Part shown: positions 7,528 to 16,203 of the stretch, piece by piece | Position numbering within the stretch: position 1 is the first letter of the stretch | Layout: each line of letters opens with the position of its first letter | Origin: Balneola sp. | GTDB taxonomy: Bacteria > Bacteroidota > Rhodothermia > Balneolales > Balneolaceae | DNA: 64,000 bases | Reading direction: 5' to 3' | NCBI GenBank assembly: GCA_002720745.1 | Contig: PBJO01000018.1 | Coordinates: forward strand, 1 to 64,000 | The notes under the pieces: generated by a model | Told to the model about the DNA's origin: nothing | The model's database searches: none | What the model saw: the letters and a program-made list of their open reading frames with translations, nothing else | Made by a program: the position numbers and the translations under genes

Positions 7528-10479
7528 CTATCTCATTAAACGCAATGAAATCATCAATTCACTATAGCTCTCACCACTTAAATCATCTATTGCAGTTGCA
7601 TAACCTATTGAAAGGGTTGACGAAAGTATTTGGATCATTGATAATCTAAAGTCAATTTGAGCACCAATATTAAAAAATCGCTCGTTAAACTTAGAGTCAT
7701 CCAAATTAGTCATTAATGTACTGGTAAATAGGTTCATCTGAGCCCAATTCATATGGTAATTATTAAATCCGAGTTTTTTAAACCTAATGGGCGGTAGTGA
7801 AAGTTCACCCATAATTTTCATATAATTTGTTCCTCCTACTTTATTCAATTCTACACCAGGAAAAGAAGTCGCATTACGATACCTCTTGCTGTATTGATTG
7901 TCAATCCAATTGTTCCCAAAACCACCAAAATAAAAATTTCCCAATGGTTCTTTTCTTGGTGAAAATGAAATCCCAGCCGATGATCTAACCCAAACAGATG
8001 AGTGCTTAACTGGTAATGGTATACCAAAATCAAAACTTTGACTGATTCTAGGAAATAAAGTCTCAGCCACATAATTATTGTAAGAGCTCATGGACCATTG
8101 AAAACCTTTTTCGTAATCGACAGCCCCTAAAGACGCTCTCATAGACTGATAGTTAATACTTCCAGATAATGCGAAAAACTGATCAAAAGAAGTAATTACA
8201 TTTTGGAAATTAGGCAGTCTCTCCATGCCACCAAAATAAATACCGCTGATATTTGCTGATAAATTTTTATCTACCTCCTCTATTAGATTAAAATTTCTAG
8301 AGAGTCCTAGTGAATAACCTTTTCTTGATTTTTTTGTTGGGCCAAACAAATCATAAAAATCAGCTCCATTATAAGTCCCTGAAATTGCCCAATCTGAAAA
8401 TTCATAGGATGCAGATGCATGTACATTTTCATCATTTTCCAATAAGGAATTGTTTGTGAATGACAGTTCAATTCCTATGTTGTGCAGTTTCATAGGATCA
8501 TTTATGTTAATTTTCACACCAGGAGAGACATAATCCTTATATCCATGAATAATTGGATAAATAGAGTTAAGCTTTAGCTTTCTAATCGGTTTATAATCAG
8601 ATACCCCTATTTTTATTGAATTAACATCAATTATGTTTTGTGAAGGTGGTGGTAAAATCCAATCCATTACGATTGGATGATTTTCGACTATTTCCTGCCC
8701 TAAAAAATGTATAGCACTAACTTTTTTTACAGGTTTATTTTCTAAATAAATAGGGTAAAAACCGTTACCTGAATATTCAAATGCAATCAACTTTTCATCA
8801 TTCAATGGTACAGGCTTAAATAGGCCCGTTTCTGCGTTACTTAACCATTCCATGGTTTCATTTTCCATAGAGTACCTAGTAATATTAGAAACTCCAGAAT
8901 AGTATGATGAACCATATAAAAATTTACCATCATCTGAAAAAGTAAAACTTGCAGGAGAACTTACATCAAAATCATAAATCTCTCTTGGATTGAATTCAGC
9001 ATTCATTAATTCATCTATTTCTAATAAAACTAATTTTTGAAAACCACTAACATCTCCAATAGCAGCACTCAAATATTTACCATTTGGAGATATATCTATG
9101 TCAAATAGATCTTCACCATATGGCATTGTGTATACTCTTTCCCAGTCGTCATAAGGTTTTGGAATTCTGATTAGTGATGCTATTCCGTTAAAATGTCTCA
9201 CAGCCCATAAAGATTCATCATGCTCGTTAAAAACCAGATAACCAGCCCTTAGATCTTTAATCAATTGTTTTGGTTTTTTCTCATCTATCTTAACTGTAAA
9301 TAAATCTCTCCAACCGTTATTATTATTTGTATAAAAAATAGATCCAGATTTTTTATCATAGGCCAATGAAGTCACGAAATATACAGCCGATCCAATAACA
9401 TCTGTCACCTTATCGAAAGTACCTTTATCTAAATCATATGTTGTAATATGGGCCACTTCACCCGGCAAATCAGCAGCAAAAATCAGCTTATTCCTAACTT
9501 TGTCATATACTGCGTTAGATACTGCACCTAATGGATTAGTTGAGAGACGTTCACCTTGAGTAACTGAATTACTTCTAATTCTATGTAAGTTAGATGATTG
9601 CCATTCCTTTTCCCACTCAATCCAATTTGACCACTCATCATCTAATGATATACCATAAATATTTTTAAACTGTTTGGCATAAAAACTCTTGCTTTCGTCA
9701 TCACGAGAAACCCAATCTAAAAGACTATTTGGTCCATATTTGTTGGATAGATAGGCCATGAATCTTGTCCCGTACATATAAGAATTCGAACCAATCTCAA
9801 AATCATTAGTAGTCCCTTCAGATTCTAATCCTACCGCATCATAAATATGCATTGAGTCTCGAACCATTGTCCGAAACATCATCTCATCATATCCCCCCAT
9901 TACTCTTCCAATACCACCATTCATCCATGTTGTCATGTAATCAGCAATACCCTCATGGTACCATCTAGGTGCGTAAATCCGTGGATTAGTCAAATAACTA
10001 TATCCCATTGAAATTGGATTATCTTTATCCGGAGCGACTTTCCCACCGAAAATTTTTCTAAATGTAAGATCTCTATTTGACGGTTTTTCTTGAGCAATGA
10101 TATGTACTAATTCATGCTTCATAAGAACACCTATTCTCTCATTAGCTTGATTAGTCTCATAAGCATAACTAAAAGGGGCTATGCCCATTAAAACCACATT
10201 ATTTGGTACTGCAGTTGCACCACCTTGTGCAAAATCACCAAAATCAGACATAATTACATGTATTGGTTCATTTACCTTATAAGCAAACTTTTCTTTATGG
10301 AACTCGAGTGCATTGGTAAAATTTCTAATGGAGTGATTTATAAGATATTCATGACCAAAATTGTAATAAATTAGTTCAAGATCTTCCGTTGAAACAATTT
10401 TAAATTGAGCATTAGTAGACTTAATAAAACTGAATAGCGATATAAGTATTACAAGTATTGTGGTTTTATTTATACCCAT
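7528..10479 (-). CDS. Secreted HExxH metallopeptidase with propeller-like middle and barrel-like C-terminus
   Basis: Protein of 983 residues with a signal peptide (to about residue 24). Zinc motif HELVH lies at residues 122-126 and a downstream WYHEGIADY with Glu176, the peptidase-MA (gluzincin) arrangement. Residues of about 290-600 contain repeated units resembling a TolB-type beta-propeller (ISPNGKYLSAAIGD, FSDDGKFLYGSS). The last 330 residues alternate short polar and aromatic strands and end in SLRLMR, consistent with an outer-membrane beta-barrel, although this is judged only by eye. It is the first gene of the operon with the PrsW-like and PP2C genes. It could be a surface protease or a non-catalytic sensor of envelope state. 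The substrate is unknown. Confidence 0.7.
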   Translation of the reverse strand: MGINKTTILVILISLFSFIKSTNAQFKIVSTEDLELIYYNFGHEYLINHSIRNFTNALEFHKEKFAYKVNEPIHVIMSDFGDFAQGGATAVPNNVVLMGIAPFSYAYETNQANERIGVLMKHELVHIIAQEKPSNRDLTFRKIFGGKVAPDKDNPISMGYSYLTNPRIYAPRWYHEGIADYMTTWMNGGIGRVMGGYDEMMFRTMVRDSMHIYDAVGLESEGTTNDFEIGSNSYMYGTRFMAYLSNKYGPNSLLDWVSRDDESKSFYAKQFKNIYGISLDDEWSNWIEWEKEWQSSNLHRIRSNSVTQGERLSTNPLGAVSNAVYDKVRNKLIFAADLPGEVAHITTYDLDKGTFDKVTDVIGSAVYFVTSLAYDKKSGSIFYTNNNNGWRDLFTVKIDEKKPKQLIKDLRAGYLVFNEHDESLWAVRHFNGIASLIRIPKPYDDWERVYTMPYGEDLFDIDISPNGKYLSAAIGDVSGFQKLVLLEIDELMNAEFNPREIYDFDVSSPASFTFSDDGKFLYGSSYYSGVSNITRYSMENETMEWLSNAETGLFKPVPLNDEKLIAFEYSGNGFYPIYLENKPVKKVSAIHFLGQEIVENHPIVMDWILPPPSQNIIDVNSIKIGVSDYKPIRKLKLNSIYPIIHGYKDYVSPGVKININDPMKLHNIGIELSFTNNSLLENDENVHASASYEFSDWAISGTYNGADFYDLFGPTKKSRKGYSLGLSRNFNLIEEVDKNLSANISGIYFGGMERLPNFQNVITSFDQFFALSGSINYQSMRASLGAVDYEKGFQWSMSSYNNYVAETLFPRISQSFDFGIPLPVKHSSVWVRSSAGISFSPRKEPLGNFYFGGFGNNWIDNQYSKRYRNATSFPGVELNKVGGTNYMKIMGELSLPPIRFKKLGFNNYHMNWAQMNLFTSTLMTNLDDSKFNERFFNIGAQIDFRLSMIQILSSTLSIGYATAIDDLSGESYSELMISLRLMR

Positions 10480-10523
10480 GATTTAACACTATTTAAAGAA
10501 TTTTATTTTGGTTATTCAATAAA

Positions 10524-10560
10524 AATTACTTGGAAAGTTATTTACACTTAATTACTTGGA
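10524..10560. promoter_or_regulatory. Direct repeat AATTACTTGGA upstream of the protease-PrsW-PP2C operon
   Basis: The 11-base sequence AATTACTTGGA occurs twice, at 10524-10534 and 10550-10560, with a 26-bp period (about two and a half helical turns). It lies 45-81 bp upstream of the start codon at 10479 and downstream of the terminator at 10634. This is a reasonable position for a regulator site controlling the operon. The regulator is unknown. Confidence 0.4.
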
Positions 10561-10633
10561 CATTGACTGTATAGTCTTAATATCATGTATCGTTCAAGAT
10601 ATTAGGTTAAGCAAGCTAGTAAATGATTCTAAA

Positions 10634-10672
10634 TAAAAAAAAGACTACAAATGTATTTTGTAGTCTTTTTTG
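10634..10672. terminator. Bidirectional rho-independent terminator
   Basis: A near-perfect stem (AAAAAGACTACAAA against TTTGTAGTCTTTTT) with a short loop, flanked by A and T tracts on both sides. It lies 38 bp past the end of the repeat-protein gene and separates the sigma/anti-sigma operon from the protease-PrsW-phosphatase operon. Confidence 0.9.
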
Positions 10673-10709
10673 GCTCAAAACTAAATAAATATATTAATTC
10701 TACAAGTAA

Positions 10710-12221
10710 TTATTTAAATGATACTATATCTGGCCCACTAATTAAATTATGAAAATTTGGATTTGCCATGAGCCTATTAAAATTAGGTGATGCCATTAAT
10801 TCATTGAAAGAGGGACTTGCTAATAACTGTATAAAATTAGGAGTAGAGACAAGTCGAGCAAAATCCGGGCTTGAAATTAATCTACTAAAATTTGGACTTG
10901 AAATTAATTGAGCAAAGTCTGGACCCGCCATCAATTGAGCAAAGTTTGGCCCTGCCATTAATTCTGTGAAATTTGGGCTTGCAATTAGCTCAGTAAAATT
11001 AGGACTTGCCATTAGTTGGCGAAAATTAGGGCTTGAAACTAATCTGCTAAAATTTGGACTTGAGATTAACTGCGCAAAGTTTGGACCCGCCATCAGTTGA
11101 GTAAAGTTTGGACTTGTCATTAATTGAGCAAAGTCAGGTGTCGATACGAGTCGGGCAAAACTTGGGTTTGAGGTTAATTCAGCAAATTCAGGACTAGCTA
11201 GTAGCTGTGCAAAATTTGGACTTGATGTGAGTTCTGCAAATTCTGGGCTTGCCGCTAGTTCTGTAAAATTTGGGCTAGTTATCAACTGCGCAAACTCAGG
11301 ACCTGTAATTAATTTTGCAAAATTTGGACTAGCCAAAAGTTCACTAAATGAAGGATTAGTAGTTAATCTAGCAAAATCTGGGCTTGCTGCTAACATAGCG
11401 AATTCTGGGCTTACCATTAGTTGTGCAAAGTCAGGCGCAGCCAATAATTCAGCGAAACTTGGACTACTAGTTAGTTCAGCGAAAGAAGGACTAGTAATAA
11501 GTTCGCTAAAGTTAGGACTAGACATCAATTGAGCAAATTCAGGATTAGCCATTAATTGAGCAAAATCAGGACTTGCAATCATTTGATTAAAATTAGGACT
11601 TGCAAATAATTGAAAGAAATCAGGGCTTGCCATTAATTGGACAAACGATTCGTTTTGAGATAAATTTGTTAGCTCCCCTGATTCAACTAAATCCATAAAG
11701 GTTTTGTCTTGTAATAGCTGCTGCATTTCCTGATTTTCAAGAGTAATATCAGCTTGAGTTACCTGGGTGGCTCTATAACGGACGGCTCGTTCAACAGGAT
11801 CACCACCAATAGTTCCACTTATTTCATTAGTTGAAGGTTGTTCTATATTTGATGCAAATAGAATCAAATACATGGCGGCTGCCCCTATAGCAGCTGAAAT
11901 GAAATTTGACATCGTTATCTTGTTATTACTTTTGGCCATTATATCTCCATTAATAGTTTTGGTTTTATTTATTGTTTGTTTTTTGTTTTTAAACTCTGAT
12001 TCAATAGCTGTTATAATGTTGTTTTTAATTTCAAATGATGATTTGGAAATTAATAACTTTTCACTTAAATACGATAGTTCAGCAGCAAGCAATTTAATTT
12101 CAAGCATCAAATCCTTTGCCTCTGAATTTTTATTGATAAGTTCCCGAAATGATTTTGAAGCATCTAATGAATTTTCGTTATCAATTTCTGACTGAATTAA
12201 TTGTATATATTTTTTATCCAT
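10710..12221 (-). CDS. Membrane-anchored putative anti-sigma factor with nonapeptide-repeat extracytoplasmic domain
   Basis: Protein of 503 residues in three parts. Residues 1-105 are charged and helical, with no Cys, so this is not a zinc-binding anti-sigma domain. A single hydrophobic segment spans about 106-124. From about 171 to the end the protein is 9-residue repeats of the form (A/S/T)SPxFxxLx. It starts 65 bp after the ECF sigma gene, the classic anti-sigma position, and is the last gene before a strong terminator. The fold of the repeat domain is unknown; Pro-x-Phe-x-x-Leu every nine residues suggests a regular solenoid or extended rod. The anti-sigma assignment rests on position and topology, not on a recognised domain. 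Confidence 0.6.
   Translation of the reverse strand: MDKKYIQLIQSEIDNENSLDASKSFRELINKNSEAKDLMLEIKLLAAELSYLSEKLLISKSSFEIKNNIITAIESEFKNKKQTINKTKTINGDIMAKSNNKITMSNFISAAIGAAAMYLILFASNIEQPSTNEISGTIGGDPVERAVRYRATQVTQADITLENQEMQQLLQDKTFMDLVESGELTNLSQNESFVQLMASPDFFQLFASPNFNQMIASPDFAQLMANPEFAQLMSSPNFSELITSPSFAELTSSPSFAELLAAPDFAQLMVSPEFAMLAASPDFARLTTNPSFSELLASPNFAKLITGPEFAQLITSPNFTELAASPEFAELTSSPNFAQLLASPEFAELTSNPSFARLVSTPDFAQLMTSPNFTQLMAGPNFAQLISSPNFSRLVSSPNFRQLMASPNFTELIASPNFTELMAGPNFAQLMAGPDFAQLISSPNFSRLISSPDFARLVSTPNFIQLLASPSFNELMASPNFNRLMANPNFHNLISGPDIVSFK
10713..11711 (-). repeat. Tandem 27-bp repeats encoding about 34 nonapeptides
   Basis: Codons 198-503 of the host gene resolve into 34 consecutive 9-residue units; the first is ASPDFFQLF and the last, SGPDIVSFK, is degenerate. 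Three further degenerate units of the same length (QDKTFMDLV, ESGELTNLS, QNESFVQLM) precede them, extending the array to residue 171. Pro, Phe and Leu are almost invariant, while neighbouring positions vary among Ser, Asn, Asp, Glu, Ala and Thr. Codons differ between units, so the array is diverged and not a recent slippage product. The unit is a whole number of codons, so gain or loss keeps the frame. Confidence 0.9.
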
Positions 12222-12286
12222 TTAGAGCTAGTGTTCCTTTATTATAAATACAATACAGATTATCGAATGTTGGTGAAAAATTTAAG

Positions 12287-12811
12287 TTAATTCCCTTTAA
12301 CATGATTTCTTAAAATCATTCTTGCACTATACAATCTAGACTTCACTGTTTTTTCAGACACGTCTAGAATTTGTGATATTTCCTTGTAGGTAAAATTTTC
12401 AAAATGTTTTAGCTGAATTATAATTCTTTGATCTTGACTTAGTTTAGCTATAGCCAAATTTAATTTATTTAATTTGAAAGTATCTATCTCATCAATATCA
12501 GACTCAATAACATGAATATTCTCATCATACTCTTCAAATATCCGAGTTTTTTTGAGAGTATTTAGAGATTCATTAACAGCTATTTTATATAGCCAACTTT
12601 TAAAGTTGTATCCAAAATCATAATTATGAAGATATTTCCAAGACTTAATAAACACATCTTGTGTTATTTCTTGGGATGTCTCAGAATTTTTTATAATTCC
12701 TAAGATTAATCTAAAGATTTGATCTTGATATTCATCAATCAAAGCTTCAAATGACTTTAAATCACCATTCAAAGATTTTCTAATCAGATTATGAATAATG
12801 TTTTGATCCAT
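12287..12811 (-). CDS. ECF-type RNA polymerase sigma-70 factor
   Basis: Protein of 174 residues with the two ECF regions. Region 2 includes LIDEYQDQIFRLILG, EITQDVFIKSW and FKSWLYKIAVN. Region 4 is a helix-turn-helix with FTYKEISQILDVSEKTVKSRLYSAR. It starts 2 bp after the STAS gene ends, and the membrane-anchored repeat protein follows it. It could therefore be under dual control, by a membrane anti-sigma factor and by the RsbW-like kinase upstream. Which of the two binds it cannot be decided from sequence. Confidence 0.93.
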   Translation of the reverse strand: MDQNIIHNLIRKSLNGDLKSFEALIDEYQDQIFRLILGIIKNSETSQEITQDVFIKSWKYLHNYDFGYNFKSWLYKIAVNESLNTLKKTRIFEEYDENIHVIESDIDEIDTFKLNKLNLAIAKLSQDQRIIIQLKHFENFTYKEISQILDVSEKTVKSRLYSARMILRNHVKGN

Positions 12812-12813
12812 GT

Positions 12814-13101
12814 CTATTCATCAAATACAAACAGTTGATCTAACCTTGTATATTTAAATACATCCTTAATATGTTCATTAAGATTCTTTAGAACCACTTT
12901 ATAACCCATACCATTAAGCCGATGATAATTTTTAACTAATATACCCAACCCCATACTTGAAATATAACTCAATTCTTCCAAATCTAGCGTTAATGTAACT
13001 TCGTATTTCTGCATAAAATCAGTCACAATCTCAGCTTGGCTAGCATCAAACTCACCAATTAATTTAATTTCATTCTGGCTAACTTCTTTAATTTTAAACA
13101 T
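12814..13101 (-). CDS. STAS-domain anti-sigma factor antagonist (RsbV/SpoIIAA type)
   Basis: A 95-residue single STAS domain. The phosphorylatable serine region is ELSYISSMGLGILV, matching the conserved ISSxGL of RsbV and SpoIIAA. In this family the unphosphorylated form binds and sequesters the kinase/anti-sigma protein. The gene starts 1 bp downstream of the RsbW-like gene and ends 2 bp before the ECF sigma gene, so translation of the three is probably coupled. The PP2C phosphatase at 5222-6499 is the likely activating enzyme. Confidence 0.92.
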   Translation of the reverse strand: MFKIKEVSQNEIKLIGEFDASQAEIVTDFMQKYEVTLTLDLEELSYISSMGLGILVKNYHRLNGMGYKVVLKNLNEHIKDVFKYTRLDQLFVFDE

Positions 13102-13102
13102 T

Positions 13103-13513
13103 TCAATTTATATGTTTAGTTATTTTTATGGTTGTTTTACCTGCATCATGATCAAATATTAGATCATCCATCAGTTTTTTGATGAGATGAATTCCAAGGC
13201 CGCCATATTTTTTTTGTTTAAAATACTCATCAAAATCAATCTCATCTGTATTTAGTATATCAAATGGATTGTCTTCATGATCTATCAAACTTATGGAAAT
13301 ACTATCTTTATAGGATTCTATTCTAATAGCTATATCCTTATTTGTAGTTTTATTGTGACGTACCATATTCATAAAAATTTCTTCCACAGACAATTTTAGC
13401 TCATTAAGTATTTTTAGATTTGACGCATTTTCTGCTATTACAGTATTCAAGAAATGAAATATCATAGGTAATTCATTAGCATTCCTATTGAAATATTTAA
13501 TTTCATTGCTCAT
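13103..13513 (-). CDS. RsbW-like HATPase serine kinase / anti-sigma factor
   Basis: A 136-residue GHKL ATPase. The N-box is SVEEIFMNMVRH, followed by LIDHEDNPFD, and the G-box is KYGGLGIHLIKKLMD. This matches RsbW/SpoIIAB-type kinases that phosphorylate a STAS partner and bind a sigma factor. It heads the four-gene unit with STAS, ECF sigma and the repeat protein. The start at 13513 leaves about 700 bp of gene-poor sequence upstream. Its sigma or regulator target is unknown. Confidence 0.9.
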   Translation of the reverse strand: MSNEIKYFNRNANELPMIFHFLNTVIAENASNLKILNELKLSVEEIFMNMVRHNKTTNKDIAIRIESYKDSISISLIDHEDNPFDILNTDEIDFDEYFKQKKYGGLGIHLIKKLMDDLIFDHDAGKTTIKITKHIN

Positions 13514-14217
13514 AGACTACATCGATAATTTAATATGATAACGTTACAACTATATGCCTAGTTTTGATCTAATCTCGAACGGAATAGTTCAAAAAAAGAT
13601 GCTTCTTCATATACATAGATTTTGCCACTATTAATTTGAATAAATGAAAAAAATAATGTTAATAAGTGTACGGATTGACAAACCTTCTTGTATTAATAAT
13701 ATATATAGAATTTAAGTACTCAAAAATAGATTTTTATCAACCTCAAAGATTGAGTTTTTAGGGTCAATTCAAATGGATTAAAAGGTCTTTTCACTCCTTT
13801 AAGTAAGAACTACTACACTATACTTATCTATTAACTTTCAGGAAGATTATACCCTTTCATACATACCTCTGCATAACCACTTAATAACCCTTCCTTTTTA
13901 CTAATTATATTACCAAAAAAAGAGCTATACTGGTTATTATTAGCAGCATTGGTACATCCGTATCTAATCCATTTAATTGAACAAAATTTAATCCCTACAG
14001 GCCAAAATCAATGTTTGTAGGTATAACAAGATTTAATACTGATTATTAAGAAAGTATAGTAAACGTAATAAAAATTAATCGCTCTCAATAATACCTAAGC
14101 TAAAGCTTCTGTTAAAAAAGAAAGTTTTCTGTTTACAATAGACCTATAAAGTCGTATTTTTTTTCTTTTAGATTATTGACATTATTATGGCGCTAGTATC
14201 AACTGCCTACTTTAAAA
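13514..14217. other. Gene-poor stretch with short decayed open frames
   Basis: No convincing gene is visible in these 704 bases. Two minus-strand frames look protein-like but lack a proper start. One, at 13831-14007, ends in SGYAEVCMKGYNLPES. The other, at 13558-13695, ends in YEEASFFELFRSRLDQN. I cannot assign either to a family. They may be remnants of lost genes. The promoter of the RsbW-like operon must lie in the left end and that of the tRNA cluster in the right end; a TTGACA occurs at 14176-14181. Confidence 0.4.
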
Positions 14218-14288
14218 GGCGACATGGCCGAGTGGCTAGGCAGAGGTCTGCAAAACCTTATACGGCGGTTCGAATCCGCCTGTCGCCT
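14218..14288 (+). tRNA. tRNA-Cys (GCA)
   Basis: The cloverleaf has acceptor GGCGACA pairing with TGTCGCC, anticodon loop CTGCAAA (anticodon GCA) and T-loop GGTTCGAATCC. It is first in a four-tRNA cluster. CCA is not encoded. Confidence 0.95.
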
Positions 14289-14323
14289 CATATGTTTTAT
14301 TTAATTGTTTGACTTAATAACCT

Positions 14324-14396
14324 GCCGCGTTCGTCTAGAGGCCTAGGACGCCGCCCTTTCACGGCGGTAGCACGGGTTCGAATCCCGTACGCGGTA
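14324..14396 (+). tRNA. tRNA-Glu (TTC), copy 1
   Basis: Acceptor GCCGCGT pairs with ACGCGGT, and the anticodon loop CTTTCAC gives anticodon TTC. The bases after the discriminator A happen to read CCA (14397-14399). The body is identical to the second copy at 14495. Confidence 0.95.
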
Positions 14397-14404
14397 CCAT
14401 TTAT

Positions 14405-14479
14405 GGAGCCCGTAGCTCAGTCGGTTAGAGCGCCAGGTTGTGGCCCTGGAGGCCGTGGGTTCAATCCCCATCGGGCTCC
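14405..14479 (+). tRNA. tRNA-His (GTG)
   Basis: Anticodon loop TTGTGGC gives GTG. There is an extra 5' G (14405) opposite C73, the tRNA-His identity element, next to acceptor GAGCCCG/CGGGCTC. Confidence 0.94.
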
Positions 14480-14494
14480 CAAAATGTAATCATT

Positions 14495-14567
14495 GCCGCG
14501 TTCGTCTAGAGGCCTAGGACGCCGCCCTTTCACGGCGGTAGCACGGGTTCGAATCCCGTACGCGGTA
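14495..14567 (+). tRNA. tRNA-Glu (TTC), copy 2
   Basis: Same sequence as the copy at 14324-14396 through the discriminator base, followed by CTT rather than CCA. The two copies flank tRNA-His, which suggests a local duplication within the cluster. Confidence 0.95.
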
Positions 14568-14595
14568 CTTCTTGTTTACTGGCAATAAAAATAAG

Positions 14596-16145
14596 TTAAG
14601 GTGCTTTCATTATCAATTTACCCTTAGTTTCGGGTAAGTAACGATATATTACTCCCCATCCAGTTACTGCAATACCAGCATAGATAGCATGTGTGAAATG
14701 GTCACCAAAAATATTAAGCTCTATAGGGAATACAAATTGAGTTACCCAACTTGTAAATGAGTTTAAAAAGCCAACTATAGAAATACCTATTCCTCTCAAT
14801 TGGGTTGGAAATATTTCCGAAAGAACAACCCACATAACTGGGCCTAATGCACAAGCAAAACTAGCAACAAACCCTAAAATTCCAAACAATATCAAATAAG
14901 GATCTAGCTGCTTAGATTCCATGAGAATATCCTGATAAATACTCATGCGGTCAATATTTGAACCAGTTTCTTTTTCGACCCAGTAAATATGCCTAATTGC
15001 TTAGAAGAGATCATTTTTAAAGGTCTCTTCTGTGGTGTAAGTAACATCTATCATTACTTGAAATATCTGAGATGATTTATGAAATTCGGGTACTTGGTTA
15101 TATTTAGCAATGATTTCTTCCGTCAATTTGTATTGCATAGCTGAAAATCCCTACGCAATTATGCTCATACTTATAACAATACCCATTAATCCCCAAAGCA
15201 GTAAAAATCTTCGTCCAAACCTATCTATGGTAAAGAAGGCAACTAAAAAAAATATGTTAATTAAACCGACTGCAACAGTTTGCGCAAGAGAGGCATCAAT
15301 ACCAATACCTGTTTTTTCAAATATACTTGTGGCATAGAAAAAAATGGCATTTATACCGCTAAGCTGCTGTAAAATACCCAAAAAATGGCGACCAAAAAAC
15401 CTGTCGCCAAGTTGCACTCCATAGTTTTGATAAGTTCTTTTTTTGACACATAAACCAGTCTAAAAAAAAGGTATAAAACAACAGAATAACCCTTAATGAT
15501 GCTGCTTTTCCCTTAGTTGGTTGTCGTCTGTTAATTAAATTCAGCCGGCTCTTTAACCATACAGGTGATTCTGGAATGTGGGGCAATAAAATTACATATA
15601 TAGCAGCAGGTAATAACTCTACTGCTAACATCCATCGCCAGATATTTACCTCACTTACCAATTGGTCAAAATAAACTACTATTATATAATTACTGAAATA
15701 TGCGGCCAAAAAACCTAGAACAATATTCATTTGTTGAATGGAAACCAAGCGCCCTCTTTGCTCAGCAGGTGATATCTCCGATATACAAACAGGAACTATG
15801 ATAAGCGCGCCCCCCAAAGGCCATACCACCTAACATTCTAGCAGCGATTAAACTCCCAATATCCTGCGATATAGCAGACAAAAAAGCCGATAAAACATAA
15901 CAAAATGCTACTAATCGCAAGGTTTTCTTTCTTCCTACCCGATCACTAAGCATCCCTCCTCCCAACATTGCAAACATAGCTGAAAAAGACGGAGCACTTA
16001 CAATCCAGCCGTTAGATAAGCTATTCAGTTCAAATATGGCATCTTAATAAACTATGGCACCATATATTACTGAGGCATCAAACCCGAATAAAAAGTCACC
16101 TAAGGAAACGATAATTGTAAAGTACGGTGGAGACCTATTCTGCAT
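14596..16145 (-). pseudogene. Decayed sugar-porter MFS transporter
   Basis: The minus strand from an ATG at 16145 to a stop at 14596 encodes pieces of one sugar-porter (XylE/GLUT-like) MFS protein in three frames. In order they are VSLGDFLFGFDASVIYG; LSDRVGRKKT; EISPAEQRGRLVSIQQ; IPESPVWLKSR; LQQLSGINAIFFYATSIF; TIDRFGRRFLLL; VVLSEIFPTQLRGIGIS; and the C-terminal LPETKGK. Disruptions are TAA at 16044-16046, a frameshift near 15820, another near 15420 in a degenerate stretch, TAG at 15151-15153 and TAA at 15001-15003. With this many lesions it cannot encode a working transporter. The long loop between the last helices resembles Bacteroidota sugar porters. The adjacent LacI gene may once have controlled it. 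Confidence 0.92.
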
Positions 16146-16203
16146 ACCTAAACTACCTCTTTTACTTTGCTCATACTCAAATGTACATAATCATCAATTG
16201 TTG

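Noticed and set aside
11227-11532. Plus-strand ORF of 101 codons inside the nonapeptide-repeat gene
   Set aside because: It is the antisense image of the 27-bp repeats, which keep all frames open. It has no own signal or domain.
13520-13548. Possible ECF-type promoter (GTAACG and CGATG, 18 bp apart) before the RsbW-like gene
   Set aside because: The -10-like part lies only about 7 bp before the start codon, which would require a leaderless transcript, and the motif was chosen by eye from AT-rich sequence.
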